Source: Pseudomonas aylmerensis
Lineage (GTDB): Bacteria; Pseudomonadota; Gammaproteobacteria; Pseudomonadales; Pseudomonadaceae
Length of the DNA stretch: 64,000 nucleotides
Direction of reading: 5' to 3'
Assembly (NCBI RefSeq): GCF_001702265.1
Contig: NZ_MAUE01000029.1
Coordinates: forward strand, 1 to 64,000
Shown here: positions 63,452 through 64,000 of the stretch, piece by piece
How the letters are laid out: each line of letters opens with the position of its first letter
Position numbering within the stretch: position 1 is the first letter of the stretch
Translations under genes and position numbers: made by a program
The notes under the pieces: model-generated
What the model saw: only the letters and a program-made list of their open reading frames with translations
The model's database searches: none
What the model was told of the DNA's origin: nothing

Positions 63452-64000
63452 TCAGATCAGTACGCCGAGCCAGGTCGAACCCAGCAGGAGCAAGGCCATG
63501 CACTGGTTGAAACGGCGCATGGCCTGCGCCGAGCGCAAGACCCGGCTGGAGCCTGCGCCCAGCATCGCCCAGGCGCCGAGACAGGGCAGGGAAATCAGGA
63601 AAAACACCAGCGACAGGATCAGCACCTGGTGCTGGCGGTCTGCGCCAGTGCCGGCGAACACACTGACCACCGCCAATGCCATCATCCAGGTCTTGGGGTT
63701 GATCAATTGCAGGCTGGCGGCGCCCGTCAAGCCCAGGCGTGTTTGCGCCGATTGCGGGTCGATCGCGGTTGTCGGTGCGCGGAAAATCTGCCAGGCCAGA
63801 TAGCTTAGCCACGCCACACCAGCCCACTGCATCGCGCTTTGTACCCTGGGCAGTTGCACCAGCGACTGGCCCACGCCGGCCCCCACCAGCAGCACAATCC
63901 CCGCCGCGCCGGCGCACGCCCCGAGGATGATCGGCAAGGCGGCCTTGAAGCCATACCGCGCGCTGTTGCTTAGCACCAGGATATTGGTAGGGCCGGGGGT
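63452..64000 (-). CDS. LysE/RhtB-family exporter, 5' end cut by the window
   Basis: About 183 residues are visible; the start lies beyond base 64000. The N-terminal family signature is partly present (PGPTNILVLSNSARYG, usually MTPGPNN...). About five membrane helices follow, including LINPKTWMMALAVVSVFAG, the second family motif. Members export amino acids or homoserine lactones; substrate unknown. Convergent with the autotransporter. Confidence 0.87.
   Translation of the reverse strand, partial: TPGPTNILVLSNSARYGFKAALPIILGACAGAAGIVLLVGAGVGQSLVQLPRVQSAMQWAGVAWLSYLAWQIFRAPTTAIDPQSAQTRLGLTGAASLQLINPKTWMMALAVVSVFAGTGADRQHQVLILSLVFFLISLPCLGAWAMLGAGSSRVLRSAQAMRRFNQCMALLLLGSTWLGVLI

Overview
The window reads as chromosome of a fluorescent Pseudomonas, most likely of the P. 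fluorescens group. Supporting signs are high GC, REP/REPIN repeats between genes, the fap amyloid operon, the ptxS-kgu 2-ketogluconate genes, CobN paired with ChlI/ChlD-type ATPase subunits, and the nadK-glpG-pepN gene order. No rRNA, tRNA, insertion sequence, phage gene or CRISPR array is visible. About 88% of the window is coding.

Layout. 1-616: gene-free, with a REPIN and a fold-back intergenic element. 617-7851: a cobalamin riboswitch, then cobW, cobN and an overlapping chlI/chlD pair. The overlap carries a textbook -1 frameshift signal (slippery A AAA AAG, 5-nt spacer, 14-bp perfect stem). 8259-15854: DUF1853 gene (minus), then nadK, a metallophosphatase, glpG, two small conserved genes and pepN. 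15900-19993: an aldo/keto reductase divergent from a WYL regulator, then an NTF2-like protein, a ZapE-type ATPase and a GNAT enzyme. 20083-24893: a small secreted protein, a Fur-boxed TonB-dependent siderophore receptor, cptA and a 59-residue protein. 25164-28488: gnd-zwf-HAD operon. 29158-36994: sigma-54 activator, fapABCDEF with a sigma-54 promoter and a palindromic candidate enhancer, an orphan FecR and a PepSY protein. 37015-42144: one 1709-residue toxin-like protein with an HExxH site. 42324-46028: dpkA-like reductase, DUF883 protein, small protein, LysR regulator and nitrilase. 46044-46965: a higher-order repeat array. 46971-51289: GNAT, LEA-type lipoprotein, NCS2 permease and a chemoreceptor. 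51367-56486: kguEKTD with ptxS and two perfect PtxS operators. 56722-63399: two related Ig-like proteins of unknown function, then an autotransporter. 63452-64000: a LysE exporter cut by the window edge.

How the genes work together. The riboswitch should shut the cobaltochelatase genes when B12 is ample, and the frameshift would set the ratio of the small to the medium AAA+ subunit. The fap region looks like a complete unit: activator, sigma-54 promoter, enhancer-like palindrome, six secretion and amyloid genes, and a terminator just after the main amyloid gene fapC. The kgu operon imports 2-ketogluconate and converts it to 6-phosphogluconate under PtxS. The separate zwf/gnd operon would give NADPH and pentose phosphates.

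Most worth following up are the chlI/chlD frameshift cassette, the toxin-like metallopeptidase, the tandem pair of unrecognised Ig-like proteins, the orphan FecR, and the architecture of the intergenic repeat arrays. Family names are from memory of the families and from motifs seen here; no database search was run.
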